NCBI GenBank assembly: GCA_963730305.1
Contig: CAVSRB010000004.1
Location: 620,001-684,000, forward strand
Source: CAMYMQ01 sp963730305
Lineage (GTDB): Bacteria; Pseudomonadota; Alphaproteobacteria; Bin65
Reading direction: 5' to 3'
DNA: 64,000 nucleotides
How positions within the stretch are numbered: the stretch's first letter is position 1; every line of letters begins with the position of its first letter. Below the pieces are notes generated by a model, which had not been told where the DNA came from, ran no database searches, and was given only the letters and a program-made list of their open reading frames with translations. Of the stretch, positions 26,938 to 34,721 are shown one piece after another. A program made the position numbers and the translations under genes.

Positions 26938-27008
26938 TATGAAAGTCAGGCATGTGGTTCAAGGCCGCTCACGGCCACTGATAGATACGCAGCGGCGGCG
27001 CCGATCGG

Positions 27009-27911
27009 CTACCCGGCTGCGGCGCGTTCGAGCAGGGCGTGGCGGTCGATCAGGCGGGCCGCCGTCAGGTAGGTGGGCAGCTCGACCAGGTGGCCGTCGA
27101 CCTCCGCCCGGTCGCGGCCGGCCGCCCGGGCCGCCTCGAACGCCGCCACCTGGCGCCGCGCCGCGGCGACAGCCTCGGCCGACGGCGTGAACACGTCGTT
27201 GAGGACCGCGCAATGTTCCGGCGCCACCGCGCTCTTGGCGACGTAGCCGAGCCGGCGGGCGTGTTCCGCTTCCGCTCGGGCCCCGTCGGAGTCGCGCCAG
27301 GTATACGGGCAGTCGATCGAGACCACGCCGGCGGCGACGCACTCGGCGTGGAAGCGGGCGCGCACATAGGCCAGCTCCGCCCCGTCGCGGCCGCGCTCGG
27401 CGCCCAGGTCGGCCGCCATGTCCTCGCTGGCGACCAGGCAGGCGGTGACCCGCGGGTCGGCGCGGGCGATTTCGTAGGTGCGGCGCAGCCCGGCGGCGGT
27501 CTCGACGTTGGGGACGATCTCGGTCGATCCCGGCGCCAGGCCGTGCTCGCGCTCGGCGGCGGAAATCGCGTCAGCCAGCTCGACCACCTGGCCGGGGTCG
27601 GCCGTCTTGGGCAGCAGCACGATCTGCGGTCCGCCGGCCATGACCGCCGCCAGGTCGGCGCGGCCGTCGCCGTCGAGCGGGTTGACCCGCACCGCCGCCA
27701 GCGTCCCGGCCGCCGCCCATGCGGCATGGAGATCGCGGGCGATGGCGCGCGCCGCCGGGCGGCGCTCGGGCGGTGTGAAGTCCTCCAGCTCCTGGATCAG
27801 CACATCCGCGCCGCTGGCCGGGCCCGCCCGCAGCGCCGCCTCGTCGGCGCCCGGCAGGAACAGCCAGGACCGCCGCGCCCGCGGTGGCCGCCGGGCGCCG
27901 GCAGGGCTCAC
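27009..27911 (-). CDS. HpcH/HpaI aldolase/citrate-lyase-beta-like (CitE family) protein
   Basis: 300 residues. The opening RRSWLFLPGADEAALRAG, the metal/ligand segments LIQELEDF and VRVNPLDGDGRADL, IVPNVETAAGL and CLVASEDMAADLG are the CitE-like TIM-barrel motifs. Such proteins cleave or form beta-hydroxyacyl-CoA or malyl-CoA thioesters; the specific substrate is unknown. The GTG start at 27911 overlaps the stop of the upstream cyclase gene (GTGA), so the two are translated from one message. Confidence 0.85.
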   Translation of the reverse strand: MSPAGARRPPRARRSWLFLPGADEAALRAGPASGADVLIQELEDFTPPERRPAARAIARDLHAAWAAAGTLAAVRVNPLDGDGRADLAAVMAGGPQIVLLPKTADPGQVVELADAISAAEREHGLAPGSTEIVPNVETAAGLRRTYEIARADPRVTACLVASEDMAADLGAERGRDGAELAYVRARFHAECVAAGVVSIDCPYTWRDSDGARAEAEHARRLGYVAKSAVAPEHCAVLNDVFTPSAEAVAAARRQVAAFEAARAAGRDRAEVDGHLVELPTYLTAARLIDRHALLERAAAG

Positions 27912-29146
27912 ACGGCCTCGCGCAAGGTCTCGTCGGACAGGCAGGCGTTTTCGAGCGCCTCGGGGCCGACGGTGAACACCTCGACCGGTTCCGACAGCCC
28001 GCGCAGATGGTGCTCGCCCAGCAATTCGGCCGGCAGGTATTCCTCGGCCGCCTGGGCGAACTCGCGCGACATCACGATCGGTACGCCGAGCGTCGCCGAC
28101 AGCTCTTCCAGCCGCGCGGTCAGGTTGACGGACGGGCCGATGGCGGTGAAGTCGAGCCGGTCGACCGCGCCGATATTGCCCCAGACCAGCTCGCCGATAT
28201 GCAGGCCGAGCCCGTAGTGCAGCGGCGGCAGCCGCCGCGTTGCGCGCGCCTTGTTGATCTCGATCATGCCGGTCTTGGCCTCGAGCGCCGCCTGCAGCGC
28301 CTGGCGCGCCGCATACTGGCGGAAGGCGGCGTCGACCAGCGGGAAGATCGCCAGGATGCCGTCGCCGATGAACTTGAGCACCTGGCCGCCGTGGCGGTGG
28401 ATCGCCGAGGCCATGCTGTCGAAATAGCTGTTGAGCGCCTCGATCACCTCCTCGGTCGGCCGGGTGTCCGACATGGCGGTGAAGCCGCGCAGGTCGCCGT
28501 ACCAGATCACCGCCTGGATCGGCTGGCCGATGCCGCGGTGGATCTCGCCCTTGAGGATGCGTTCGCCGGCCTGGTGGCCGACATAGGTGTCGAGCAGCGC
28601 GGTCGCGACCCGGCGTTCGGCCTGGATCTCGATCAGGAGCGCGAACAGCGGCAGGATCTCGCGGATGAAATCCAGGTGCTCGTCGGACAGGCCGTTGCGC
28701 GCCTTGGAGCCGAAGCTGATCGCATTGCGGGTGCCGTCGGTGAAGTCGATGGCGAAGGCGACATAGTCGGTGAAGCCCTCGCGTCGCATGTCCTCGACCA
28801 CGGGCAGGTCGCGCGGCGTGTCCGGGTCGATGATGCGCCGGCGCAGCTCGTCCTCGCCCTGGTGGATCATCCGGAAGGGCGAATTGAGATAGGCCTCGTC
28901 CTTGAAGATGTCATAGCCGCGGTCGACCGCGATGACCTCGCGGCCCGCCGCCCACAGATAGCCGGTGGCCAGGATCTGCGGATGGATCGTGCGCACGCTG
29001 AGCAGCGAGCGCTCGATCGGCACGCCCATCGCGACCAGCCGGTTGCACAGTTCCTGGAACAATTCCCGCGTGGTTCGAAAGCTGCGCGCCTCGCCCCACA
29101 TCCAGCGCCGAAGAGACTTCTTGTCCCGCTCTCGCAGACGGGCCAT
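27908..29146 (-). CDS. Class III adenylate/guanylate cyclase
   Basis: 412 residues. The C-terminal half holds the catalytic domain: VIWYGDLRGFTAMSD (first metal Asp), GGQVLKFIGDGILAIFP (second metal Asp) and GIGPSVNLTARLEELS-like AIGPSVNLTARLEELS near 360-375. The N-terminal half is soluble, GAF-like in length but not recognised; it begins with an arginine-rich segment. No membrane helix is seen, so it is predicted cytoplasmic. It is followed by a GTGA-overlapped CitE-like gene, an unusual partner for a cyclase. Confidence 0.9.
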   Translation of the reverse strand: MARLRERDKKSLRRWMWGEARSFRTTRELFQELCNRLVAMGVPIERSLLSVRTIHPQILATGYLWAAGREVIAVDRGYDIFKDEAYLNSPFRMIHQGEDELRRRIIDPDTPRDLPVVEDMRREGFTDYVAFAIDFTDGTRNAISFGSKARNGLSDEHLDFIREILPLFALLIEIQAERRVATALLDTYVGHQAGERILKGEIHRGIGQPIQAVIWYGDLRGFTAMSDTRPTEEVIEALNSYFDSMASAIHRHGGQVLKFIGDGILAIFPLVDAAFRQYAARQALQAALEAKTGMIEINKARATRRLPPLHYGLGLHIGELVWGNIGAVDRLDFTAIGPSVNLTARLEELSATLGVPIVMSREFAQAAEEYLPAELLGEHHLRGLSEPVEVFTVGPEALENACLSDETLREAV

Positions 29147-29258
29147 CCCACCAACTCCCTAAACCGTCCACCGGGCCGCGCGGCACGCTTGACCTCGCCC
29201 CCGCCCCAGCCCACTTAAGCGCCGCAGCACAGGATTTCCAGCGGAAGGATACGTTCCG

Positions 29259-29828
29259 ATGTTCATCCAGACCGAAGAGACGCCGAACCCGGTGACGCTC
29301 AAGTTCCTGCCGGGGTGCACGGTCCTGGAGTCAGGCACCGCGGATTTCCCGACGCCCGAGTCCGCCGAAGGGCGCTCGCCGCTCGCCCAGGCCCTGTTCG
29401 CGGTCGACGGCGTGGCCGGCGTCTTCCTGGGCCACGACTTCATCACCGTGACCAAGGCGGGCGGGGTCGACTGGCCGCTCCTCAAGCCGCCGGTGCTCGG
29501 CGTCATCATGGAGCATTTCACCGCCAACCGCCCGGTCCTGGTCAACCGGCCCGAGGGCGGTCCCGCCGAGGAGGCCGGCGACGGTGACGGCGAGGACGCC
29601 GTGGTCGTCGGCCAGATCAAGGAGCTGCTCGACACCCGGGTCCGCCCCGCGGTGGCGATGGACGGCGGCGACATCCAGTTCCACGGTTTCGAGCACGGCG
29701 TCGTCTACCTCACCCTGCAGGGCGCCTGCTCGGGCTGCCCGAGCTCGACGATGACGCTCAAGTCGGGGATCGAGAACCTGCTCCGCCACTACATCCCCGA
29801 GGTCACCGAGGTGCGCGCGGTCTACTGA
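29259..29828 (+). CDS. NifU-like Fe-S scaffold (Nfu) protein
   Basis: 189 residues with an Nfu N-terminal domain (MFIQTEETPNPVTLKFLPG, about 1-87), a short acidic linker (EEAGDGDGEDAV) and a C-terminal NifU domain carrying CSGC near 157-160 that bridges a 4Fe-4S cluster. It delivers clusters to apoproteins. The ATG at 29259 has ggaagga upstream. Divergent from the cyclase gene. Confidence 0.94.
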   Translation: MFIQTEETPNPVTLKFLPGCTVLESGTADFPTPESAEGRSPLAQALFAVDGVAGVFLGHDFITVTKAGGVDWPLLKPPVLGVIMEHFTANRPVLVNRPEGGPAEEAGDGDGEDAVVVGQIKELLDTRVRPAVAMDGGDIQFHGFEHGVVYLTLQGACSGCPSSTMTLKSGIENLLRHYIPEVTEVRAVY

Positions 29829-29840
29829 CCGCGCCGCCGC

Positions 29841-30395
29841 TCACGCCATCATCGGCGCGGGCGCGTCGGCGTCCGACAGGAGCGGCAGGCGCTTGTTGTC
29901 AAACAGGTGGTAGTGCCACCATTCGTTCCGGTAGAAATCCCAGCCGGCGGTCAGCATCAGGCCGAGCAGGCGGAAGCGGTTGGCTTCGGCCTCGGCCGGG
30001 ATGCCGTCCGCGCCGTGGTGGGAGCGCGCGGTGAAGTCGTCGAAGCCGGTGCCCATCTCCAGCGGCCGGCCGTCGCCGTCGATCAGGGTCAGGTCGACCG
30101 CCGCGCCGCGCGAATGCGGCGAGCCGATCCGCGGATCGGACAGGAATTCGGGATCGGGGGTATGGTTCCACAACACCCATTGCGCCTCGGACGGGCGGAA
30201 GGCGTCGAAGATGCGCAGGCGCAGGCCCTGGCGCGCCGCCAGCGCGATCGCCCTGGCCAGGCAGCCGGCCGCCTCCTCGTGCAGGTAGCAGGCGGGCCGG
30301 GCGTAGACCGGCGCGCCGGTGAAGTTGTCGGCGGTGGCGTAAGCGATCCGGTGGTCGACGTCGAAGTCGGGCGGCGCGATCTCGACAAGCGTCAT
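29841..30395 (-). CDS. ddpX: D-alanyl-D-alanine dipeptidase (VanX/DdpX type)
   Basis: 184 residues. The zinc-binding motif SPHSRGAAVDL and the C-terminal EWWHYHL provide the His, Asp and His ligands and the catalytic Glu of M15D peptidases. LRIFDAFRPSEAQWVLW carries the conserved Arg. In a Gram-negative without a vancomycin cluster this is a recycling or periplasmic/cytoplasmic D-Ala-D-Ala dipeptidase, not a resistance gene. No signal peptide is visible. Convergent with nfu, 12 bp between ends. Confidence 0.92.
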   Translation of the reverse strand: MTLVEIAPPDFDVDHRIAYATADNFTGAPVYARPACYLHEEAAGCLARAIALAARQGLRLRIFDAFRPSEAQWVLWNHTPDPEFLSDPRIGSPHSRGAAVDLTLIDGDGRPLEMGTGFDDFTARSHHGADGIPAEAEANRFRLLGLMLTAGWDFYRNEWWHYHLFDNKRLPLLSDADAPAPMMA

Positions 30396-30469
30396 GCTGG
30401 CGGTCCGTCGGTTGCGGGTTGCGGGGCGGTGCGCGGTCGCGGCCGGTCTAGCACAGCCGGGCCGGCGCG

Positions 30470-31159
30470 ATGACCACCCTTCTTGCCTTCGATACGACCG
30501 CGGGCGCGTGCGCCGTGGCCGTGCGCCGCGCCGGCGAGACGGTGGCGCGCCGCTCGGTGGCGATGGCCCGCGGCCACGCCGAGGCGTTGATCCCGATGAT
30601 CGTGGCGACGCTCGCCGACGCGGCCATCGGCTTCGACCGGCTCGACGCGGTCGCGGCGACCACCGGGCCGGGCGCGTTTACCGGTATCCGCATCGGCCTC
30701 GCCGCCGCGCGCGGCGTCGCGCTGGCGTCCGGCATCCCGGCGATCGGCGTCGGCGTGTTCGACGCGCTCGCCGCCGGGGCCGATCCGGCGCGGGTCGCGG
30801 GGCGGCGCATCCTCACCGTCGTCGACACCAAGCGCGACGATTTCTACGCCCGGCTGTGGACCGGTGCCGGCGACCCGGCAAGCGACGCCGTCGCGACCGG
30901 CGCCGCCGACCTGCCCGCCCTGGCCGGCTCGGTGCCCGTATTCGTCACCGGCGACGCGGCTCCCGCCGCCCGGGCCGCGCTCGCGGCGGCGGGCTGCGAC
31001 GCGCTTGCCGATCCCGACGCGGGGCCGGCCGACCCGGCCGTGGTCGCCCGGATTGCCGCCGCGTTGCTGGACGCCGGCGGCGCGCTGCCGCCGGCCGTGC
31101 CGGTCTACCTGCGCGCGCCCGAGGCCCGGTTGCCGGCCGCCCGTCCGCCGGGGCCGTGA
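30470..31159 (+). CDS. tsaB: tRNA threonylcarbamoyladenosine biosynthesis protein TsaB
   Basis: 229 residues. LLAFDTTAGACAVAV is the ASKHA phosphate-1 motif. VAATTGPGAFTGIRIGLAAARGVALASGIPAIGV is the family signature of TsaB, the partner of TsaD in t6A37 formation. The start is ATG 30470. The stop overlaps the rimI GTG start by four bases, the usual tsaB-rimI coupling. Confidence 0.93.
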   Translation: MTTLLAFDTTAGACAVAVRRAGETVARRSVAMARGHAEALIPMIVATLADAAIGFDRLDAVAATTGPGAFTGIRIGLAAARGVALASGIPAIGVGVFDALAAGADPARVAGRRILTVVDTKRDDFYARLWTGAGDPASDAVATGAADLPALAGSVPVFVTGDAAPAARAALAAAGCDALADPDAGPADPAVVARIAAALLDAGGALPPAVPVYLRAPEARLPAARPPGP

Positions 31160-31647
31160 GCGCCGCGGCCGTGGCGGTCACCCTGCAACCGGCCGGCGCC
31201 GCCGACGCCGCCGTGATCGCCGCGCTCCACGAACGTTGCCTGGGCGAGGCGTGGCAGGCCGCGTCGGTTGCCCGGCTGCTCGCCCTGCCCGGCGCCTTCG
31301 CCCTGATCGCCGCCGCGCCGCCGCCGGCCGGGCCGGTGGGCTTCATCCTGTGCGTGCCGTCGCCGCCCGACATCGACGTCGCCGCGATCGGCGTGCTGCC
31401 CGACCGCCGGCGTGCGGGACTCGGCGGCCGCCTGCTCGACGCGGCGGTCGCGATGGCGCGCGCCGGAGGCGCGGCGTCGCTGATGCTCGAGGTTGCCGAC
31501 GACAACGCCGCGGCGCTGGCGCTCTACCATCGCCGCGGCTTCGTCCCGGCCGGCCGCCGGCCGGGCTACTATCGCGGGCCCGAGGGCCGTCGCGACGCGC
31601 TGGTCTTGCGGCTGGCGCTACTGCCGGACGCCAATTCTGGACGATGA
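31156..31647 (+). CDS. rimI: GNAT acetyltransferase, RimI type (ribosomal protein S18 alanine)
   Basis: 163 residues. IGVLPDRRRAGLGGRLLDAAVAMARAGG contains the acetyl-CoA loop (R-x-x-G-x-G/A). LEVADDNAAALALYHRRGFVPAGRRPGYY is the RimI-like end with the conserved Glu and Tyr. Assignment rests partly on being coupled to tsaB (GTGA overlap at 31156). Confidence 0.88.
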   Translation: MSAAAVAVTLQPAGAADAAVIAALHERCLGEAWQAASVARLLALPGAFALIAAAPPPAGPVGFILCVPSPPDIDVAAIGVLPDRRRAGLGGRLLDAAVAMARAGGAASLMLEVADDNAAALALYHRRGFVPAGRRPGYYRGPEGRRDALVLRLALLPDANSGR

Positions 31648-31704
31648 TCGCCGATACATCTATTTCTTAACAATATTTAACCGCGTCTCCGAAAACATGT
31701 TTTA

Positions 31705-31732
31705 TTGAATCCGTTACGGGATGGGATATATT
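31705..31732 (+). promoter_or_regulatory. Candidate mucR promoter
   Basis: TTGAAT (31705-31710), a 16-base spacer and TATATT (31727-31732), about 40 bp before the mucR ATG. It lies in an AT-rich tract beginning near 31655 that contains ttaacaatatttaa, the kind of sequence MucR proteins bind. Autoregulation is therefore plausible. The promoter rules out the in-frame TTG at 31705 as the start. Confidence 0.5.
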
Positions 31733-31773
31733 TGATCCTCAACTATACGCGACGGGAAAAACAGGGCCGCAGA

Positions 31774-32202
31774 ATGCCGAATACTGAACTCAAAGAACCG
31801 CAGGACTTGTTGGCGCAAACGGTCGAAATCGTATCGTCTTACGTCTCGAACAATACTGTGGCGGTTGGCGATCTGCCGCGCCTGATCGAAGAAATCTACG
31901 GCGCGTTACGGTCCCAGGGGGAGCCGGTTCTGGAAGAGCCGGAGAAGGTGCGGCCGGCGGTCCCGGTCAAGAAGTCGATCACGCCCGACTACCTGATCTG
32001 CCTCGAGGACGGCAAGAAGCTGAAGATGCTCAAGCGGCATCTGAAGACGGCCTACAACATGACGCCGGAGGAGTACCGCGCCCGCTGGGACTTGCCGTCG
32101 GACTATCCGATGGTGGCGCCGAACTACGCCCGGCGGCGCAGCCAGCTCGCCAAGGAGATCGGCCTGGGCACGGGCGGCCGTGGGCGCGGGCGCAAGAAAT
32201 AG
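31774..32202 (+). CDS. mucR: MucR/Ros-family transcriptional regulator
   Basis: About 142 residues. The Ros/MucR DNA-binding domain is ITPDYLICLEDGKKLKMLKRHLKTAYNMTPEEYRARWDLPSDYPMVAPNYARRRSQLAKEIGLG, here split only for description. In Ros the zinc site is C-x2-C...H...H; this protein has CLED, so the second cysteine is aspartate, as in the metal-independent Ml-type members. The basic tail is glycine/arginine-rich. It is likely a global H-NS-like repressor that binds AT-rich DNA. ATG 31774 lies behind the promoter described. Confidence 0.92.
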   Translation: MPNTELKEPQDLLAQTVEIVSSYVSNNTVAVGDLPRLIEEIYGALRSQGEPVLEEPEKVRPAVPVKKSITPDYLICLEDGKKLKMLKRHLKTAYNMTPEEYRARWDLPSDYPMVAPNYARRRSQLAKEIGLGTGGRGRGRKK

Positions 32203-32357
32203 CGCGCGGCGGCTCGCCGCGGCTGGCGCCCTCGCGCTATTCGGGACTCGTCTCGCCGATCCCCGCGCGTTAGGTTAGGAGTGCGTGTCGTCCGCATCGC
32301 ACGGTCCTTTCGGGCAGGGCGGGACGGCTTGGATCATCCCATCGACCTGTCCCGAAC

Positions 32358-32783
32358 ATGCCTCATCGTCTCGAAGAACTTTGCCAGGAGCGCGGGCTGA
32401 AAATGACCGAGCAGCGACGCGTCATCGCGCGGGTGCTGTCCGAGTCGACCGACCATCCCGACGTCGAGATGGTCTACCAGCGCGCTTCCGAGATCGACCC
32501 GCGGATCAGCATCTCGACGGTCTACCGCACGGTCCGCCTGTTCGAAGAGGCGAGCATCCTCGAGCGGCACGATTTCGGCGAGGGTCGCGCGCGCTACGAA
32601 GAGGTGCCCGAGATGCACCACGATCACCTCATCGACGTGCAGAGCGGCGAGGTGATCGAGTTCCGCAACGACGAGATCGAGAAGCTGCAGGAAAAGATCG
32701 CACGCGAACTCGGCTACGAGCTGGTCGACCACCGGCTCGAACTCTATTGCCGCAAGATCGGCGGCAAGGGAAACAAGGCTTGA
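32358..32783 (+). CDS. fur: Fur-family metal-responsive regulator (Fur/Mur type)
   Basis: 141 residues. The winged helix GLKMTEQRRVIARVLSESTDHPDVEMVYQRA and ISISTVYRTVRLFEEASILERHDF is followed by the metal-binding MHHDHLIDVQSGEVIEF. The CxxC pairs of gamma-proteobacterial Fur are absent, as in alphaproteobacterial Fur/Mur proteins, which often respond to manganese. It could therefore be called mur. It is distinct from the Irr-type protein at 59217. Confidence 0.9.
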   Translation: MPHRLEELCQERGLKMTEQRRVIARVLSESTDHPDVEMVYQRASEIDPRISISTVYRTVRLFEEASILERHDFGEGRARYEEVPEMHHDHLIDVQSGEVIEFRNDEIEKLQEKIARELGYELVDHRLELYCRKIGGKGNKA

Positions 32784-32842
32784 GCCGGGCGGCCGGAGTG
32801 AACCGGCGGGCCTGACGCGCCGAGACCGAAACGGGCCAACAG

Positions 32843-33749
32843 TTGCAACGCCACGACTATAGCGTCATCAAGAGTTGGCTGACCGCCTCGCGCGCCGAGC
32901 ACCCGGTCGACGAGCGCGCCGGGCCGCTCCAGGTCCGCCTCGCCGAGACCGAGGCCGAGATCGAGGCGGCGCTCGCGCTGCGCTATCGCGTCTTCTACGA
33001 CGAGATGAAGGCCAAGCCGTCGCCGGAGATCGCGGCGTCGCGCCGCGACTTCGACGAGTTCGATCCCTATTGCGACCACCTGCTGGTCATCGACTCGCGG
33101 GTCGGCGAGGGCGCTGACGGCATCGTCGGCACCTACCGCATGCTGCGCCGCGCCGGCGCCGAGAAGGTCGGCCGCTTCTATTCGGCCGACGAGTACGACG
33201 TCGCGCCGCTGCTGTCGGCGTCGGGCGAGATCCTCGAGGTCGGCCGGTCGTGCGTCGACGCCGACCACCGCACCCGCGCGGCGATGCAGCTGATGTGGCG
33301 CGGCATCACCGCCTACGTCGTCGCCAACGGCATCAACTACCTGTTCGGCTGCGCCAGCCTGCACGGCACCGATCCGCAGGCGATGGCCCTGCCGCTGTCG
33401 TACCTCTACCACAACCACCTCGCGCCGCCGGAGCTGCGGGTCCGTGCGCTGCCCGACCGCTACGTCGACATGAACCTGATGCCCGAGGAGTTCGATCGAC
33501 ATGAAGGCGGCGCTGCGCGACCTGCCGCCCATGATCAAGGGCTACCTGCGGCTCGGCGGCTTGGTCGGCGACGGCGCGGTGATCGACCACGACTTCAACA
33601 CGGTCGACGTCTTCGTGGTGGTGCGCATGGACACGGTGTCGGACAAGTATTTCCGGCACTACACCCGCGATTTGTTCGCCAACGGTCAGGGCGATGGCCA
33701 AGGCGGCGGCCGAGACGGCGGCCAAGCGGGCGGCAGAGACGGCGGCTGA
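32843..33749 (+). CDS. olsB: L-ornithine N-alpha-acyltransferase, one frameshift
   Basis: First step of ornithine-lipid synthesis: transfers a 3-hydroxyacyl group from ACP to ornithine. The order LALRYRVFYDEMKAKP, EFDPYCDHLLVID, GTYRMLRR, GEILEVGRSCVDADHRTRAAMQLMWRGI and LFGCASLHGTDP matches OlsB. The frame breaks near 33495 (one extra base): EEFD is followed in the next frame by MKAALRDLPPMIKGYLRLGG and VDVFVVVRMD...YFRHYTRD. The start is TTG 32843. The 3' end is low-complexity and overlaps olsA by about 55 bases. Confidence 0.88.
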
Positions 33750-34614
33750 GGCGGCGGGGCAGGTCGTGCAATATTCGTCGCCCCTGCGGTCCTTCTATCG
33801 GCTGGCGCTCTATTTCTCCTGGGTGCTGGTGGCGATCCCGGTCCAGGCGGTCGCCCGGCTGTTCCGCCTGCCGCTGGCCAAGCGCCTGCCCCAGACCGTG
33901 CACCGCGGCTGCGTGTGGATCCTGGGCGCCAAGCTGGTCGTGCGCGGCACGAAGCACCGCAAGGGGCCGGTGCTGTACGTGGTCAACCACACCTCCTATG
34001 TCGACATCACCTTCCTCGGCGCGCTGATCCGCGCGTCGTTCATCGCCAAGGCCGAGGTGGCGAAGTGGCCGTTCTTCGGCCTGTGCGCCAAGCTGCAGGG
34101 AACGGTCTTCGTCGATCGCAACCCGCGCAAGGCCGCGGAGCAGACCGACATGCTGCGCGAGCATCTGCGCAAGGGCGCCCGGCTGATCCTGTTCCCGGAG
34201 GGCACCAGCAACGACGGCAACCACGTGCTGCCGTTCCGCAGCGCGCTGTTCAGCGCCGCCGAGATCCGGCTCGACGACGGCTCGCCGGTCACGGTCCAGC
34301 CGGTGTCGATCGCCTATACCCATCTTGACGGCATCCCGATGGGACGCCATTTCCGGCCCTTCTTCGCGTGGTACGGCGACATGGAGCTGATGTCGCATCT
34401 GTGGCAGCTGCTCGGCATCGGCCGGGTCCGCGTCGTGGTCGAGTTTCACAAGCCCGTAACGATCGACCAGTTCAAGTCGCGCAAGGAGATGGCGGCCTAT
34501 TGTCAGGCCGTGGTCGCGGCGGGGGTGTCGCGGGCCGTGACCGGTCGGGAGCAGCCGGTGTTGGCGCCGGCCCCGGGCGCCGTGCCGGCGGAGCCGGCCG
34601 CGGGGACGGCCTGA
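33694..34614 (+). CDS. olsA: Lyso-ornithine-lipid acyltransferase (PlsC family)
   Basis: 306 residues. NHTSYVD (NHx4D catalytic motif, about 92-98), FVDRNPRKAAE, LFPEGTSNDG and the following VTVQPVSIAY are the four acyltransferase blocks. One hydrophobic segment (LYFSWVLVAIPVQAVARLF) precedes them. Pairing with olsB makes O-acylation of lyso-ornithine lipid the best assignment, rather than lysophosphatidate acylation. The first 22 residues are an Ala/Glu/Lys repeat encoded by a tandem gcggcsgagacg tract, so the true start might be downstream. Confidence 0.88.
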   Translation: MAKAAAETAAKRAAETAAEAAGQVVQYSSPLRSFYRLALYFSWVLVAIPVQAVARLFRLPLAKRLPQTVHRGCVWILGAKLVVRGTKHRKGPVLYVVNHTSYVDITFLGALIRASFIAKAEVAKWPFFGLCAKLQGTVFVDRNPRKAAEQTDMLREHLRKGARLILFPEGTSNDGNHVLPFRSALFSAAEIRLDDGSPVTVQPVSIAYTHLDGIPMGRHFRPFFAWYGDMELMSHLWQLLGIGRVRVVVEFHKPVTIDQFKSRKEMAAYCQAVVAAGVSRAVTGREQPVLAPAPGAVPAEPAAGTA

Positions 34615-34642
34615 GTGGCGCGCGCCGGGTCGTCCGCGGTTC

Positions 34643-34670
34643 TTGACTCCGGTTGGCTCGCTGCTAGGCT
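34643..34670 (+). promoter_or_regulatory. Candidate promoter of the miaB-phoH-ybeY-corC-lnt operon
   Basis: TTGACT (34643-34648), 16-base spacer, TAGGCT (34665-34670), about 52 bases before the miaB TTG start. The -10 is a weak match; this is inferred from the good -35 and position. Confidence 0.35.
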
Positions 34671-34721
34671 TTTGATATCAGTAGGGAATCGGGCGCGCGG
34701 CGCCCCGAATAGATAGCGGCT

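Noticed and set aside
26713..27072. Plus-strand ORF across the operator-like palindrome
   Set aside because: No ribosome site, Arg/Gly-rich shadow composition, and it runs into the antisense of the CitE-like gene.
29841..30395. Vancomycin-resistance vanX
   Set aside because: No vanH/vanA/vanS/vanR neighbours; DdpX-type dipeptidases are ordinary in Gram-negatives.
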